Assembly (NCBI GenBank): GCA_000697475.1
Contig: JNEU01001144.1
Span: 186,001-250,000 of the forward strand
Origin: Lichtheimia corymbifera B2541
Lineage: Eukaryota > Mucoromycota > Mucoromycetes > Mucorales > Lichtheimiaceae
DNA length: 64,000 nt
Direction: 5' to 3'
The notes under the pieces were generated by a model. That model saw only the letters and a list, made by a program, of their open reading frames with translations. It had not been told where the DNA came from and made no database searches. Shown here piece by piece: positions 1-11,033 of the stretch (positions are counted from its first letter, which is position 1; each line of letters starts with the position of its first letter). The position numbers were made by a program, and so were the translations under genes.

Positions 1-1146
1 ACAACGGTGGAACATTTATCACCGTCTCCAAGACAACAATCATTTCCTTACGCGGATAAGCCCAAAATACAGCTCAAATCCAATCTCCCTTCGCCTCAAG
101 ACCTGCCTTCAAACACAGCGCCAAGACACAAACCACTTTATTCTACACTCCTCGATGGACTTTGTCATCTCATTCTCTACACCTTACAACTCGGCTATCT
201 CTTATACATTGCTTCTCGTTCGCTTTACCGTAAAACTGAACACGCCATGTGCAAATGGCTTGACACAGGCGATCGTCTAGTCGCCATTCACAAGGATAAG
301 GCACGTCTCACCAAGATACCCAAACATATGGCTATACTGGTTTCCGGTGAATTGGAGGAACGGGACTTTGCTGATTGGGAGGACCTAGTGAATGATATCT
401 GCCTTACATCATGCTGGGCTTGGGAATTTGGTATTCAGGAACTATCGGTTTATGACCCATCAGGTAAAAAAGGATAAGGAGGAGGATATGGATAAGCAAG
501 ACATCTAATGGTGAGGTTGCTTGTCAGGTATCTTGAAAAGCATGGGTGTGGATGTCTATAAACGACAATCGACAATGCTACACAAATGGATCAAATCATC
601 ACCTTCTTCTGCCCCTGGTAGGTTTATCCTATTACATACCAATGGCACTTATCCTCACATATCCTCATCTCCTGGGCAGCAATGAAATTCAACATTTTAT
701 CCGCCAATGATGGTTCTTCAAGTTTGGTACAGGCGACACAAAACATTACAAAGCATTTGATGGCTACGGGTGGATCTAGTGATGATATCGACATTGCTAT
801 GGTGGACAGATTTGTGCATGGTATGATATTGCTGCAGGGACGACATGTGATTATTTCTTTTTAATTAAGCGATGCATGCTCGTTTGTGATGCAGAGAATG
901 GCCCATCGGACCCTGATCTTATGCTTGTGTGCAGTGGTCTGCCACATTGTTACATTTCATTGGATGGCTTCTTCCCATGGCATATCCGATTGACTGAGTT
1001 TATGTAAGTGGAGGAGAAAAATACATTGCTATCATTGCTAATCCTACTCTTCTAGAAACAACAATGATTATCATCGTCTTGACTATCCATTGTTGGCTCG
1101 GAGCTTGTACAAGTACTCAAAGGTGGATCAACGGTTTGGCCGATAA
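1..1146 (+). CDS. nus1: Nus1/NgBR-like subunit of dehydrodolichyl diphosphate synthase (5'-truncated)
   Basis: Non-catalytic partner of the cis-prenyltransferase that makes dehydrodolichyl diphosphate for ER glycosylation. The frame is open to the window edge with no stop before base 1, so the start lies outside; the GTG at 7 is just a codon. I read exons 1-463, 528-617, 680-820, 895-1003 and 1056-1146, all with GT-AG introns of 52-74 nt. An N-terminal hydrophobic stretch (around LILYTLQLGYLLYIA) would be the membrane anchor. It is followed by KIPKHMAILVSGE, the prenyltransferase-fold start, and WAWEFGIQELSVYD. The C-terminus is DQRFGR*, matching the RxG motif that Nus1/NgBR supplies to the shared active site. 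Family assignment rests on this tail plus the fold motifs. An Rer2-type catalytic subunit is less likely, because its N-terminal catalytic Asp motif is not visible. Confidence 0.85.
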
Positions 1147-1682
1147 ATGGATAATCTTGTTTTCTTTGTGCATACCCCTCTCCTCATTCCTCCCACCTCT
1201 TCTTCTCCTCCCGATATACTACAACTGCAACAACAATCACCCCCTTTGAAACTACCTTTTTCCTCATTTCATTTGCATTCTTCCATAGAAGTACCCTCTC
1301 TAGCGTACAATAACATTTCATGTTGAACACATTCTTAAAGTCAAATGGCTATTAATACAAAAACACGTGCATACTGTCAAAAGCATCGCTTCATCCTTAC
1401 CCCCCCCCATAATATTGTGTATTAATCGGGATGCTGGAGAGTAATCAGCAAGCGCAGCAGTGCAAGGATAACTGATAGAGAAATGGCAGACATACTTATG
1501 TCACTTTCAAAATATCACCTTTCCATCACTTCGATTCGCCACTCCCAAGGTGCTTGACCACTTTATCAGTTCGATCCATCATGACAACAATTCCCACCCC
1601 CACTCACATATGAAAAAGGCTGTTGTCACCAACACTACTACACGCCTTTTCTTTCTACTTGTATGCATACCATCATCAATCA
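1147..1682. other. Intergenic, no gene seen
   Basis: AT-rich spacer between the nus1-like stop and the small gene at 1683, with a C-run near 1400. It holds only short open frames without splice logic or family motifs. It presumably carries the nus1 3' UTR and the promoter of the next gene. Confidence 0.6.
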
Positions 1683-2180
1683 ATGGCCCTTAGTAAGTCT
1701 CAAGGATAGTCTTTATGCGATTACCATATAATGAGGAGACTTTTGCATTCATTTATAGTATATAGCTCATTTTATTGCTTTTTCACTTGAAGTGCTCATT
1801 GGTATCTAGTGACATTTGGCTGTGCTCCTTGATGGATCTTTTAGTACATTTGCAGGCAAAAGGCGACCTCCGTCTGATGGAAAGTTTGGGACTCCTTTAG
1901 GTGGCATAAGTACAATGCAGACACGGCGCAAAGCCAAAGGCAAAGCGCTAGCAGTGACAGATCACGACCATCTCAAAGCCATCGAGGATATCTTGAACGT
2001 GCCGGGTAAGTTGCATTGACTATTCAAACAACAAGTAGGCTAAATTGCGTTTTGAAAGCCTTTTGGCTCAATATACCCTGGAATGCATGGTCGATCACCA
2101 ACTTTGACAAGGTGGCTACCCGCAACATCGTTGGCTTGGACACAAGAATACTAAGCAATAGTCGAAAGGACATACAATGA
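1683..2180 (+). CDS. Small conserved-looking protein of about 93 aa, unknown function
   Basis: A short spliced gene assembled from three exons: 1683-1692, 1856-2005 and 2059-2180. The first donor is a perfect GTAAGT directly after ATGGCCCTTA, and the acceptor is TTTGCAG. The predicted product starts MALSKRRPPSDGKFGTPLGG, has a basic patch (QTRRKAKGK), then HDHLKAIEDILNVP and an aromatic segment (FWLNIPWNAWS), and ends NSRKDIQ*. I do not recognise the family. The phase-consistent junctions and the coherent C-terminal exon argue that it is real. The 10-nt first coding exon is the least certain part. It may be missed by ORF-based annotation because no exon has a long open frame. Confidence 0.5.
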
Positions 2181-2778
2181 TATGAATACCAAAGCAGATG
2201 CATGGTGTCATTCTAGATACATATGTGATTATCACCGCACTTTGACTTTGGTAGCTTTTACATATCCCCTTGCTTTCTTGTGAATCAATACAATAGCTTC
2301 TTACATATGGAACAAGTGGTTGGGTTATTCGGTCTTGTAAAATGTATATGCCTTTTCTGATATCATAAGGAGTCAGTTGACCTTGAAAAAAGAGTGATTC
2401 CCCATAAAGAAGTATGTAGAATGGGTGATTAATCCAATATGTCTTTCCTGTGAGCAAAGTGTAGTGATATAAGGATGAGACGGTCAATCTAAATGTGTAC
2501 TTGGCGTATGCCACACAAACAGGAGGAAATGGGATGAATGCTCTTGTTTATTATTCGATACAAGGAAGAAAAATCAAGAACAGTAGTTGTTGGATACAAG
2601 AAGCGAAACAAAGACATATCATTGCATGAAACAATTAGCTGGTGCATCAATTATTGGGGTTCCACAAAAGGGCGTTCATTTCGACCAGTCACCTCGTTTA
2701 GGCTCTTCAGCGTGAAACTGTCAAGACTGTATTACTCTTTACTTTCTTTTCTTCCTCTTGCTACAATATACCTACCTA
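2181..2778. other. Intergenic, no convincing gene
   Basis: Spacer between the small gene and the helicase gene. A 132-codon frame on the minus strand (2116-2514) and an 88-codon frame on plus (2538-2804) lie here, but neither has recognisable motifs, and the first overlaps the 3' exon of the small gene. The last 100 bases are pyrimidine-rich, as expected just upstream of a fungal start codon. Confidence 0.5.
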
Positions 2779-5700
2779 ATGGACATGCACACACGCGCAA
2801 TTGAGGCCTTCAAGAGATCCGAGTTCCATACGAGAAATGGGCATCGCAAGCCTGGCATGTACGATTCGGCTGGACTTGGATCAAGGGAGCGACAGGGACG
2901 ACCATTTGTTCTTCCAGACGATAAAGCACCTCCGATCAGAAGCGAATCCATTGCGTCTTCCACCTCATTTGATTCAGCATACAGTGACAGGTAAGAAATA
3001 TAGTGACAATTATGTATGATCGACTAGTGGACCAACCTTTTGAATGATAGATACACGCGTATGGGTAATGGCAGTGAGCAGCATCGACCACAGCAGAGTG
3101 GTGAGCCGTTTGTATCCACTGGAACCGACTTGACATGGGGATCAACATCGAGTACAGACATGTCACCACGCGTACGACAGCGGCAAGATAGCAGTAATTC
3201 AAATGGACATGTCAAGTTCGCTCCCGACAATGCAGCGTTTGAGAACTTGCGCTCAGAGGCTATGGAATTGTGGCACAATGGAGTTGACCTTGAACTCAAA
3301 CAAACTCGACATCAGTCACCAAAGAAGAAAGCCGAATGGATGTCAGAGTCAGAATTCCAAAACTATCAAGGCTCAGCTGACCACAAGGCGACTAGTACTG
3401 CTGCTGCTACTACTACTGCTGCACCACCATCCACCAACGGTCGCACATTTGCTCAAGTGGTCAACCCAACAAACAACGCCAATGTCAATTCTATTGGCTG
3501 GTCACCAGAAGAAGAACAATCTATACCCACAAACACCATGTTACATCAATATCATTTACCACAACAACAATCATTCAATCACCAGCAACATCAACAACAG
3601 CATTCATCCTCACTGCATTATCTCATGTCCCCTCCTCGAATACAGCGTCAAGGTGCTGAGACTGAAACAGTGGTATCTCCTATCCAAGTAACACCATCAC
3701 CTCAACAACCACCGCCAATGCCTCTCGCAGTCGATCACGTTGGTGATGCAAAAATGTATCGACGATTATTCTTCATGTCAACCTCACTTTACAAGCCTGA
3801 ATCGACACGACGACCCTATGAGGATATCGAGGACCTTTTGTTGAAGTGTCGTCAATTGGGAGAGAAGAATTTTGGAATGATGGTCCATATGCTATTATCA
3901 CGTTTCAAGCAAGAGCGTAGCCAGGGAATCATGCAGTCAAAGTTACCACTCGCCACCATCATGCGCAAGAATTGGATCACTTTTTACGCAGCTCTGAACG
4001 ACTATATCCATTTTTCTGTACTTACGCCTCATGAATTGCTTCCACTATTGGCGTTGATTTCTCAATTCGCAAGTGCTTGTCCTGGCTATGAAGGCATCCC
4101 ACATCAGCATATGCAACGTTCAGAAACGCTATTACGAGAAATTGAGCGGGATATGAAGGCCAAGCCTGATTTGCGTCTGGGTGATTATGATCATTGGCAA
4201 TCCAATAGAGAGAATGGATCCCACCTATTCCAGACACAGAGCTATTGTTGCAAGAAACGCGTGTTATGCTAGAGATCGAGAACAAGACAAAGATATCAGC
4301 AACTTCGCCCTTACGCCAATACCTCAGAGATCATCGACTCGATCGCATCACCAATATCCTTGATGCACCTTATCCAAATGAAGAGACGTACCTCACAGTG
4401 CACTATGTACTTTTGCGTGATGAAATCTTTGGTCCATTGTATGAGGCGATTCGTCAATACGCCATCGAAAGATCAGCAACTGACCCCATCGCAAAGTTCG
4501 GCTGTGGTTGGACAATGCACACTCATTGCAAATCGGTTTGCTCTGCGTTACTACCCACTATCAATGAACCTGCTATTGTATTCGAGAATGATTTTCCCTG
4601 TCCTCAATCATCCTTGCCTTTGGAGGGTTCAATGGCGATGCTGATACCAAGTGGAAGTGGATTATTGTCTTGGGATTCTTTATTGGACACCGCTGTCAAG
4701 GGAACTATTGTCTGTGCATACGTCAACCCACGAGGAGTATCCATGATGGCCATTCACATTGATCGTGAACAAGTTGAAAAGATCAATTGGTCTGCAAATT
4801 ACACGGTGCTCACCAGTAATACGAATTCAATGGCTATGCTTCCTGTTCTCGAATGGCTACAATCACAATGCACTCAGGTATATCCTTTACTTTGATAACG
4901 TGTCCAATGATTTACTAATGTGATGAATAGATCAATGACAGAAACCTTTCCAAGGTGGTGACACCATTATTGCTTTCTCCATCAGGTGCCTCAGGGTCCA
5001 CGACACCTTCTTTGACTAATGAGACGCCGGATTATCTTTGCGGAGTGGCGCTTAATATTTCCAGCATTTTGGTACCAAAGTTGAGAGCCAAGGGATTCAA
5101 AGCTCAAATTGGCGCCAGTGAAGGAACAAGCACGTGGCCAGAGCACTCCAAGGCACAATTGGCATTGCATCCAAGTCAACGAGAACCATTGTATAGCTTG
5201 TCATCAAGTCAGCTTAAAGCTACTCAATATGCCTTGACCCATCAAGTTGCCATGATCACGGGTACTGAAGGCACTGGCAAAACCTTCCTTGCTAGCAAGC
5301 TGAGAATTGACTTATCAAGCACTCATTTCAAGCCAATGCTTCCAACCCATTCTGGTGCTTACGCGACGCGAGTCTACGTTGGATGATATTTTGGATCGAT
5401 TGGTCAACACAATTCCTGATTTGCTTCGCTTGGGTGCTACACCTGCACATGAACCGCTTTTGATGCGACAGGGATTCGTGTAGCTGAGCCTAATGTCGGT
5501 GATCCTGATCGCAAGTACCACCATATGTTGGAGCGGAAGATTGCTACATGGCAAGGTCATCTCACAGCACTTTGGAAATATCGTAAGCGGATTGAACAAG
5601 CAGATCCATCGGTGATGGTCACCACGTTACCGCCTTACTGCAAGCAAGCCATGATACGATCCTGCATGAATGCCATTGTCAAACCGTTTACCGACTTTAC

Positions 5701-8700
5701 GATGGAGCAGCTGTGGGATCTTTGGATGGAGGAGGATGATAAAGATACTGCTGCTTCTTTCACTGGCAAACATCAGCGTCATGCATCGGAGCCTGTGGAT
5801 CGTGGTCTCACCCAAGCTGTATTTGCTACGAGTGGCAAACGGGCACAGCCAATTGTGGAGCGCAAGTGGTTCAATGAACGTCGACAGTTTATCGAGAAAC
5901 ACACACCGGAGATTGCTTCCCTTGCCGATGCAAGCAATTGGCCGTTACCAACATCATCATCTTCCTATGAGACTCGCAAGAAAATGGTGCGCATTTGGAA
6001 TGCAGTGGAACCTCAGCAATTGTGGAACCTGCCACGCAATACCAAGTACCAGCTGCGTAACAACGTGATTGACACATTACTTGAGGTCATTGATACCAAC
6101 ATTGACATGATTCTCCAAGAGCAAATGAAGGCTGCCAAGATTCTTGAGGATGCTCGACAAAAGAAATGGGTATCGAGTTGCCGTTTCAGTCGCGTGGTGG
6201 GCATGACAGCAGAGTGTGCAGCACAAAACACCGAATTGGTATCATCGCTATGGCCACGTGTGGTGATTGTTGATGAAGCGCATGAAATTTTGGAGTCTAC
6301 GATGCTACCTTTTGTCTTGGGTTCTCGTGCAGAACATGTGATCATGATCGGTGACCATCAGTCAACCATGCCTCCTCCTGTACATAATCCTGCATTACGC
6401 AATGATCCCAAACATTTGGACACATCCATGTTTGAGCGTTGGAAACGATCGGGTGGTACAATGATTCGACTGGAAGAACAATGGCGTATGTGTAAAGAGA
6501 TTGCCGGTATCCATGACTCGGTCGCCATGACAGCTACGACAGCTCCAGATCGCTCTCTTCTCATCACTGCACCTATCGCTAGCGAAAATTGTGTCGATGA
6601 ATCATCCATTGAGCTATTTGGTGTATCTCAGCGTGCCTTTTTTATCAACCATGTCATCAATCCACAAGGCGAAAGTACTACACACGGCTTTTTCTCTCGG
6701 ATGTCTGGGATTGAAGTCACTGAGCAGGATGTTGAAGAAGCTCGTTACGCATGCCATTTGGGTCTCTATCTCTTCCAACAAGGTTACAAACCATCACAAA
6801 TCACCATTCTCACCTTATCGCCAATCATGAACAAGTTGATAAAGTCCGTCATGCATGAGCACATTCGTACCGTCAGTGTATTTGCCAAGCCTGCTGTGGA
6901 TGGTATTCATGTTCATAGCGTTGATGATTATATCGGCAAAGAGAACATGTTCGTCATACTCGTACTTCGAATGCCCGATGAACAAGTTATACCCGAAGAC
7001 AATATCTCGCTTGCGCTTTCGAGAGCTCGACATGGGTTGTATATCGTTGGCAATGTTTCTTATCTCGGCAAAGGAATATGGGCAAACGTAGCACAGCAAA
7101 TGAGAGCAAGAGGTAATGCTATATGACATGCCACAAAATTCGAACGCATTCTCATCCAGGCTTTTCTTCTCATCTAGGCTCGCTTGATTCCCATCTTACT
7201 GTCACCTGTAAGAGTCACCCAGACACCACAAATCACCTTGGTCATCACCGAGATTTCGAAGCAGTGAGAAACGGTGGATGCAACGTAAGTTTTATCATCT
7301 TTTCGTTGCAGTCATGGATATTGATTTTTTTTTCTTTTATAGCGCGTTTGCAATACGTTGTTGGAGTGTGGTCATGCATGTGAAGAGGTACATTTATTCG
7401 AATGATATGCACTGGTCGTGCGATTAGTACTAATACAAGGAAAACCCATAGATGTGCCACCATTTGAAGCATTCAAGTGCTACAAGCAAGTGCAAACGAC
7501 CTTGTGTACGACCACGATCATGCGAGCACAAGTGTCCAAATGCTTGCTACGAGTGCGAGAACCAACCTTGTCCACCTTGCACAGAAACGACAACCAAGAC
7601 TTTGAAATGCGGCCATACAGCTACCGGCCAATGCAGCGAGATTATTGTCGACAAATTTGAATGCCAAGAAATGATTGATACCGAACTGCCTTGTGGACAC
7701 TCATACGTTGCCAAATGCCATCTTACGCCAGATGAAGATAAAATCAAGTGCGAGGAAGTCGTGGATATGGTCTTGGATTGTGGACATCAAGTATCAGCAC
7801 CTTGTGGATACAAGCCAATTTGCACGCAAGTCTGTCGTGAACGTCTGGAATGCGGACATCCATGTTCCAAACCAGTAAGCATGACCGCTTTGTTTATTAG
7901 GAAGGGTTACTGACAACATTTTTCTTCTAGTGTGGATCGGAGCAGCACTCACATAGCCGTGATCTGTGTACTGCATCGTGCCCGAAACAGCTCATTTGTG
8001 GTCATAATTGTGCAAAGGGTAAGTTTGCAGTGATCCAAGGCACACATTTATCATTGACATTGGTGTCTTTAGGTTGTGCTTCCGCCGAAGAACACACAGA
8101 ACGTTGCTTGGAACCTTGTCGTCACGTATGCTCGCATGGATACAAATGTGGACGTGATTGTTGGGAGGTCTGCAATCTTTGCATGAACCCGTGCCCATAC
8201 ATGGTAAGTGTGAAGGCGTTTGTTAGTAGTCTCATTATTTTTTTTTCTAATACCATTTATAGTGCGAGCACAAGCGCTGTACCAAAAAATGCTATGAGGT
8301 TTGTACATATTGGTTTGTTTTCGTGATAACTGGTGCTCATATTCCTTTATAGAGATGCGATCGATTGCCCTGTGAAGAAGCATGTTCGAAGATTTTGGAT
8401 TGTTCGTAAGTATTATGGGAGTCGTACGCTAAAGTCATATGTTAACATACCATCCTAGTCATCCTTGTCCTGGTCTTTGTGGAGAACCATGTCCACCATG
8501 CAAAGAATGCCATCCTGACCTCAAATGCAGTATCTCATTGCGAACGCTTTCAGAGTTTGAAAAGAATGAAAAAGTATATATGCTCCCTGAATGTGGATGT
8601 GGTAAGTTGATAACGTGGATATTAAACACATTTTGGTTAATTTTTTCCTAGTCTTCGCTGCTGAGTCTCTTGATCTTTATTTCAACAACCAAGCAAAGAA

Positions 8701-9173
8701 TGGCGAGCATACAGCTATCAAACTCTGGCAATGTCCTTCTTGCCAAAAGCCAATCTACACTGCTTTACGCTACAACATTTATATCAAGACTGAGATTGCT
8801 TTGGTGAACCAAATCAAGCGTCAACAAGAGGAAATACGCCAGCGTATCTCGCAAAGAGAAAAGCAAGACATTATCGAAGCAATGAATGCGGAGACCAAAA
8901 TGAGTGTACATAACATTGTGGGTGGTCGCTGGTTCGTTTGCGAAAATGGTCATCCTTATTACATCGGTAAGTCATACTTCTTCATCAATGTGTTGTATGG
9001 TATTCTGACGATGTTACTTTATAGGCGAATGCGGTGGCGCAACGGAAATTTCAAATTGCCCCCATTGTGGTGCTGTCATTGGAGGACTACAACACAAGGT
9101 TGTAGATTCAAACAGGTTCTATGGCGAATTTGACGGCTCGTTCCAGCCAGCATGGCCAGGTCAACCAAGTTAA
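2779..9173 (+). CDS. ZNFX1-like SF1 RNA helicase with NFX1 zinc fingers and RZ-type C-terminal finger; core interrupted by three frameshifts
   Basis: The start ATG is at 2779; the first intron is 2991-3050 and the second 4878-4930. The helicase core (to 7112) has a P-loop GTEGTGKT, a motif II-like VVIVDEAHEILE, GDHQ, QWRM, and a final ALSRARHGLYIVGN. Exons 7178-7284, 7343-7387, 7452-7874, 7931-8018, 8073-8203, 8263-8298, 8353-8405, 8459-8601, 8652-8966 and 9025-9173 encode NFX1-type CGH/CxxC fingers. They end in a ZNFX1/RNF213-type RZ finger (CENGHPYYIGECGG, then CPHCG). The family acts in antiviral and small-RNA biology; S. pombe Hrr1 is an RNAi relative. Odd points: the reading frame changes at about 4209-4270, 5304-5384 and 5460-5480, and several helicase motifs are degenerate. 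It could be a decaying paralog or carry sequence errors. Family call is sure; functionality is not. Confidence 0.8.
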
Positions 9174-9588
9174 TTGAACCTCTTGCTCTCTATCCATGCC
9201 CATTATAGCTTTAGCTACCACAATTGTATTTAGTTATACCCTCGCTTCTTTCATTTTCATCATTTGCACATAATAACATCCGTAACATTTGCAGCAAGCT
9301 TTGATATATCAGAGGGATGGATTACAAGCTCAGCCCAACCTGCGTATGAGTGGTTGATGACAAAAGTAGTAGCAGCAGATTCATAATTGCCAATATGACC
9401 TTGTATCAAAAGTAATTCAAGTTTTTATTATTGATATCAAGTTTATGGATGATATGGAAGTGGATAAGAGAGAGATGGCTTGAGCGTAATGGATGTAATT
9501 GCCCCTGGCTGAATGTTGTTTTGACTGGCCAACCCCCCAAGATTTTTTGCTGCCGACTTCACAAGCGTCTTTAACTTCGAACAACAAA
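9174..9588. other. Intergenic, promoter/UTR
   Basis: Spacer between the helicase stop and the Mic19 start. I see no RNA gene, repeat or supported coding frame. The minus-strand frames at 9417-9629 mirror the Mic19 5' exon. Confidence 0.6.
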
Positions 9589-10330
9589 ATGGGCACCACA
9601 CAATCCAAGACGGCAAGCGAACCAATCATCTTTTACAACCAGAGTGTACCAACACAGGTGTGTGGATACGCCAATTCAGCGTGCAATGCCATCGTGTCAA
9701 CTATCATTGATCCTAATGCCGGCTTCGTTCTTTGCAATCTAGTTTTCTCAAGGTTTCATTGAGACTTTGGAAACCCGGAAGAAGGTAAGCTGTCAATGCC
9801 AACCTATCTATTCATGTCGCTAATATGATGTATTGTGGATAGCCTACTCAAGAGAGCAATACCCGGTCTGAGGATGTGGAAGAGCTTGTGCGTCAACGCG
9901 TTGCAGAGGAACTTAAGCGCGAAAAGGTCAACAATGATCAAGCATACAGCGAGCTTGCAAAGAGCAACTTGGAAAAGGACTACAACTCGGTTGCCATGGG
10001 TACCGATATCGAAAACATGATCCAACGTGTCCAAAGGTACGATTCAGGGTGGCATGACGATAGGATTTGTGCATCATGAATTAACATATCAAACGACTGT
10101 AGATCTTCACGAAAAGAACTTCCTGCAGAGATTGCAGAGCGTCAAGAAGCTGTGGTTGCATGCTACAAGTAAGTTCCTGTTTGGTAGATGATGGATATAC
10201 AAGTTGACTGACGAATGATGTACCAAATAGGAAGCACGCATCGCGACCATTGGATTGCTGGGAGGAAGTTGAACAATTCAAAGAGTCGGTGGAAAAGTTC
10301 CAAAAGAAGTTTGTTGCTGCCCATCAATAA
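9589..10330 (+). CDS. mic19: MICOS subunit Mic19-like CHCH-domain protein
   Basis: Predicted 156-residue component of the mitochondrial contact site and cristae organising system at the inner membrane. Exons are 9589-9657, 9743-9784, 9843-10036, 10103-10168 and 10231-10330. It starts MGTTQSK, giving a Gly2 myristoylation context as in Mic19 proteins. A central charged coiled coil follows (VEELVRQRVAEELKREK). The C-terminus has a reduced CHCH motif, ACYKKHASRPLDCWEEVEQF, with two cysteines spaced CX10C and the second helix lacking cysteines, as in many fungal Mic19 proteins. The start at 9589 is chosen over an upstream in-frame ATG because only this one gives the myristoylation motif. Length fits the family. 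Confidence 0.88.
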
Positions 10331-11033
10331 ACGCCGTTCATGGATGGCTGTAGATGCCTTAGATTCGAGCTGGATTTCTCATTTGATTGTGATGCATGTT
10401 TGATTATGTCCCAATCGTTGTATTATTGCCTCTTCCCAATACAGTATATTGAATTCATTGACATGCATTTCATATGTGTGCCTCTTTTATTTACACCTGC
10501 AGGTGGATGAATACAGAAGATTGGAATCCATGGTAGAAAAGAAAGAGTCCCAACTACTTGATTGAAATTACCAACAAAGGAGATAAAGGGTAGTGATGAT
10601 GATGATGATGATGGTGGTGATGGGTAGGAGCTAACGCAGTTTATTGACAACGGTTGTCCATATGAATAACAGCCGGAAGAGACCGATCTCCGCATGTGAA
10701 TGTGATTTCGGTTACACTCGCTGAAAAATGATACAATTGTTTGATGAAATGAACTATACATGCTACATTGGTAGAAATGATCAGCACCTTTCTTTATCTC
10801 CAAGCTACCTTGACATAGAAACCAATGGAGCATATAAAAAAAAGGAATGATATTGAATCGATCATAAATAAAGTATCGTGCGTTCCTTGGTTTCGCATAT
10901 AGAACGGGGGGTTAACTGGAAAGCCGTCTCTCTATATGTTAGCGGGATTAATGGTATAGTACGACACACATACCAGCTCTTTTATACACCCTGTTTCCCC
11001 TCTCTTCTTCGGCTACCCAACTCTTTTCCCATA
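10331..11033. other. Intergenic with ATG/TGA microsatellite
   Basis: Contains a short trinucleotide run around 10594-10615. A 136-codon minus-strand frame (10423-10833) covers most of it, but its protein is low-complexity with no motif, so I leave it out. A pyrimidine-rich tract (10980-11020) lies just before the NRAMP start. Confidence 0.55.

Noticed and set aside
2116..2514. 132-codon minus-strand open frame
   Set aside because: Overlaps the last exon of the small plus-strand gene, shows no motif, and composition is like random translated spacer.
4878..4930. Possible second U12 intron (GTATATCCTTT) in the helicase gene
   Set aside because: The donor does not fit GTATCCTT exactly and the intron has a TACTAAT-like U2 branch site and an AG end, so it is an ordinary intron.
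10423..10833. 136-codon minus-strand open frame
   Set aside because: Driven partly by an ATC/TGA microsatellite that translates to poly-Ser; no domain and no splice partner.
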